From: Vulcanimicrobiota bacterium
Lineage (GTDB): Bacteria > Vulcanimicrobiota > Vulcanimicrobiia > Vulcanimicrobiales > Vulcanimicrobiaceae
Length of the DNA stretch: 6,266 bases
Assembly: GCA_014305015.1 (NCBI GenBank)
Contig: JACRUB010000106.1
Coordinates: 1 to 6,266, forward strand
Direction of reading: 5' to 3'
Shown here: positions 6,195 through 6,266 of the stretch, piece after piece
Position numbering within the stretch: position 1 is the first letter of the stretch
Layout: every line of letters starts with the position of its first letter
Position numbers and translations under genes: made by a program
The notes under the pieces: model-generated
The model's database searches: none
What the model saw: the letters and a program-made list of their open reading frames with translations, nothing else
What the model was told of the DNA's origin: nothing

Positions 6195-6266
6195 CGACGC
6201 ACCTCTGGGCAGCGCGAACCGATCGGGAAGATCTTTTCCAGATTAAGCCGCCGGCCTGGATCAAAC
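6191..6266 (-). CDS. glcD: C-terminal end of a glycolate oxidase subunit GlcD-like FAD oxidase, 5' part outside window
   Basis: Only the last 24 residues and a TGA stop are visible; the first complete codon is at 6265-6263. They read FDPGRRLNLEKIFP followed by IGSRCPEVRR. The pattern FDP-x(3-4)-N-x-x-KIFP is the typical C-terminus of GlcD-type FAD-linked oxidases, where FDPxxxxNPGKIFP is usual; here NPGK is NLEK. Its stop overlaps the ATG of the glcE-like gene (ATGA), which is the normal glcD-glcE gene order and supports the call. The catalytic and FAD-binding parts lie outside the window, so the assignment rests on the short motif and the context. Confidence 0.75.
   Translation of the reverse strand, partial: FDPGRRLNLEKIFPIGSRCPEVRR
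6200..6205 (-). promoter_or_regulatory. Shine-Dalgarno of the glcE-like gene
   Basis: The minus strand reads GAGGTG, then a 5-nt spacer (CGTCG), then ATG at 6194-6192. It lies inside the last codons of the glcD-like gene, so translation may be both coupled and independently initiated. Confidence 0.7.

Overview
This window is a gene-dense, moderately GC-rich bacterial segment. It holds four complete genes and two edge-truncated ones, and it reads like chromosomal metabolic DNA. I see no RNA genes, CRISPR arrays, insertion sequences or phage genes. The organism cannot be fixed from the sequence alone. A YtpB/DUF2600-type terpene synthase outside a typical low-GC Bacillus background, together with a GlcD/GlcE-type oxidase and a PSMA-like M28 peptidase, suggests a GC-rich environmental lineage. 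A candidate phylum such as Eremiobacterota (WPS-2) is only a guess.

Layout, right to left on the minus strand: the last 24 codons of a glcD-like FAD oxidase gene (6191-6266) overlap by 4 bp (ATGA) with a complete glcE-like gene (4998-6194). Three bases later, in the same reading frame, a class IB terpene synthase gene of the YtpB family (3909-4994) begins with TTG. Its 3' end overlaps by 49 bp, tail to tail, with a plus-strand gene for an Fsr-like MFS transporter (2749-3957). The 5' end of that gene overlaps head to head by 29 bp with a minus-strand gene for an exported, PSMA/glutamate-carboxypeptidase-II-like M28 metallopeptidase (858-2777, TTG start with a strong Shine-Dalgarno). The peptidase gene overlaps by 4 bp (ATGA) with pepP, encoding cytoplasmic Xaa-Pro aminopeptidase, which runs off the left edge (1-861).

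Functional reading: there are two minus-strand transcription units. The M28 peptidase plus PepP looks like a peptide-degradation pair, with export-side trimming followed by cytosolic cleavage of Xaa-Pro peptides. The glcD-glcE-terpene synthase unit couples an oxidase of 2-hydroxyacids such as glycolate to an isoprenoid cyclase, which is an unexpected partner. Between them a lone plus-strand efflux transporter is related to the fosmidomycin-resistance protein Fsr. Only about 3 of 6266 bases are intergenic, so at least the divergent promoters must lie inside coding sequence.

The most interesting points are the in-frame TAG-CTC-TTG junction between glcE and the terpene synthase, the terpene synthase lying where glcF might be expected, the head-to-head overlap of divergent genes, and an apparent deletion in the C-terminal domain of the M28 peptidase. 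No stretch over 300 bases lacks a gene. I found no clearly novel system.
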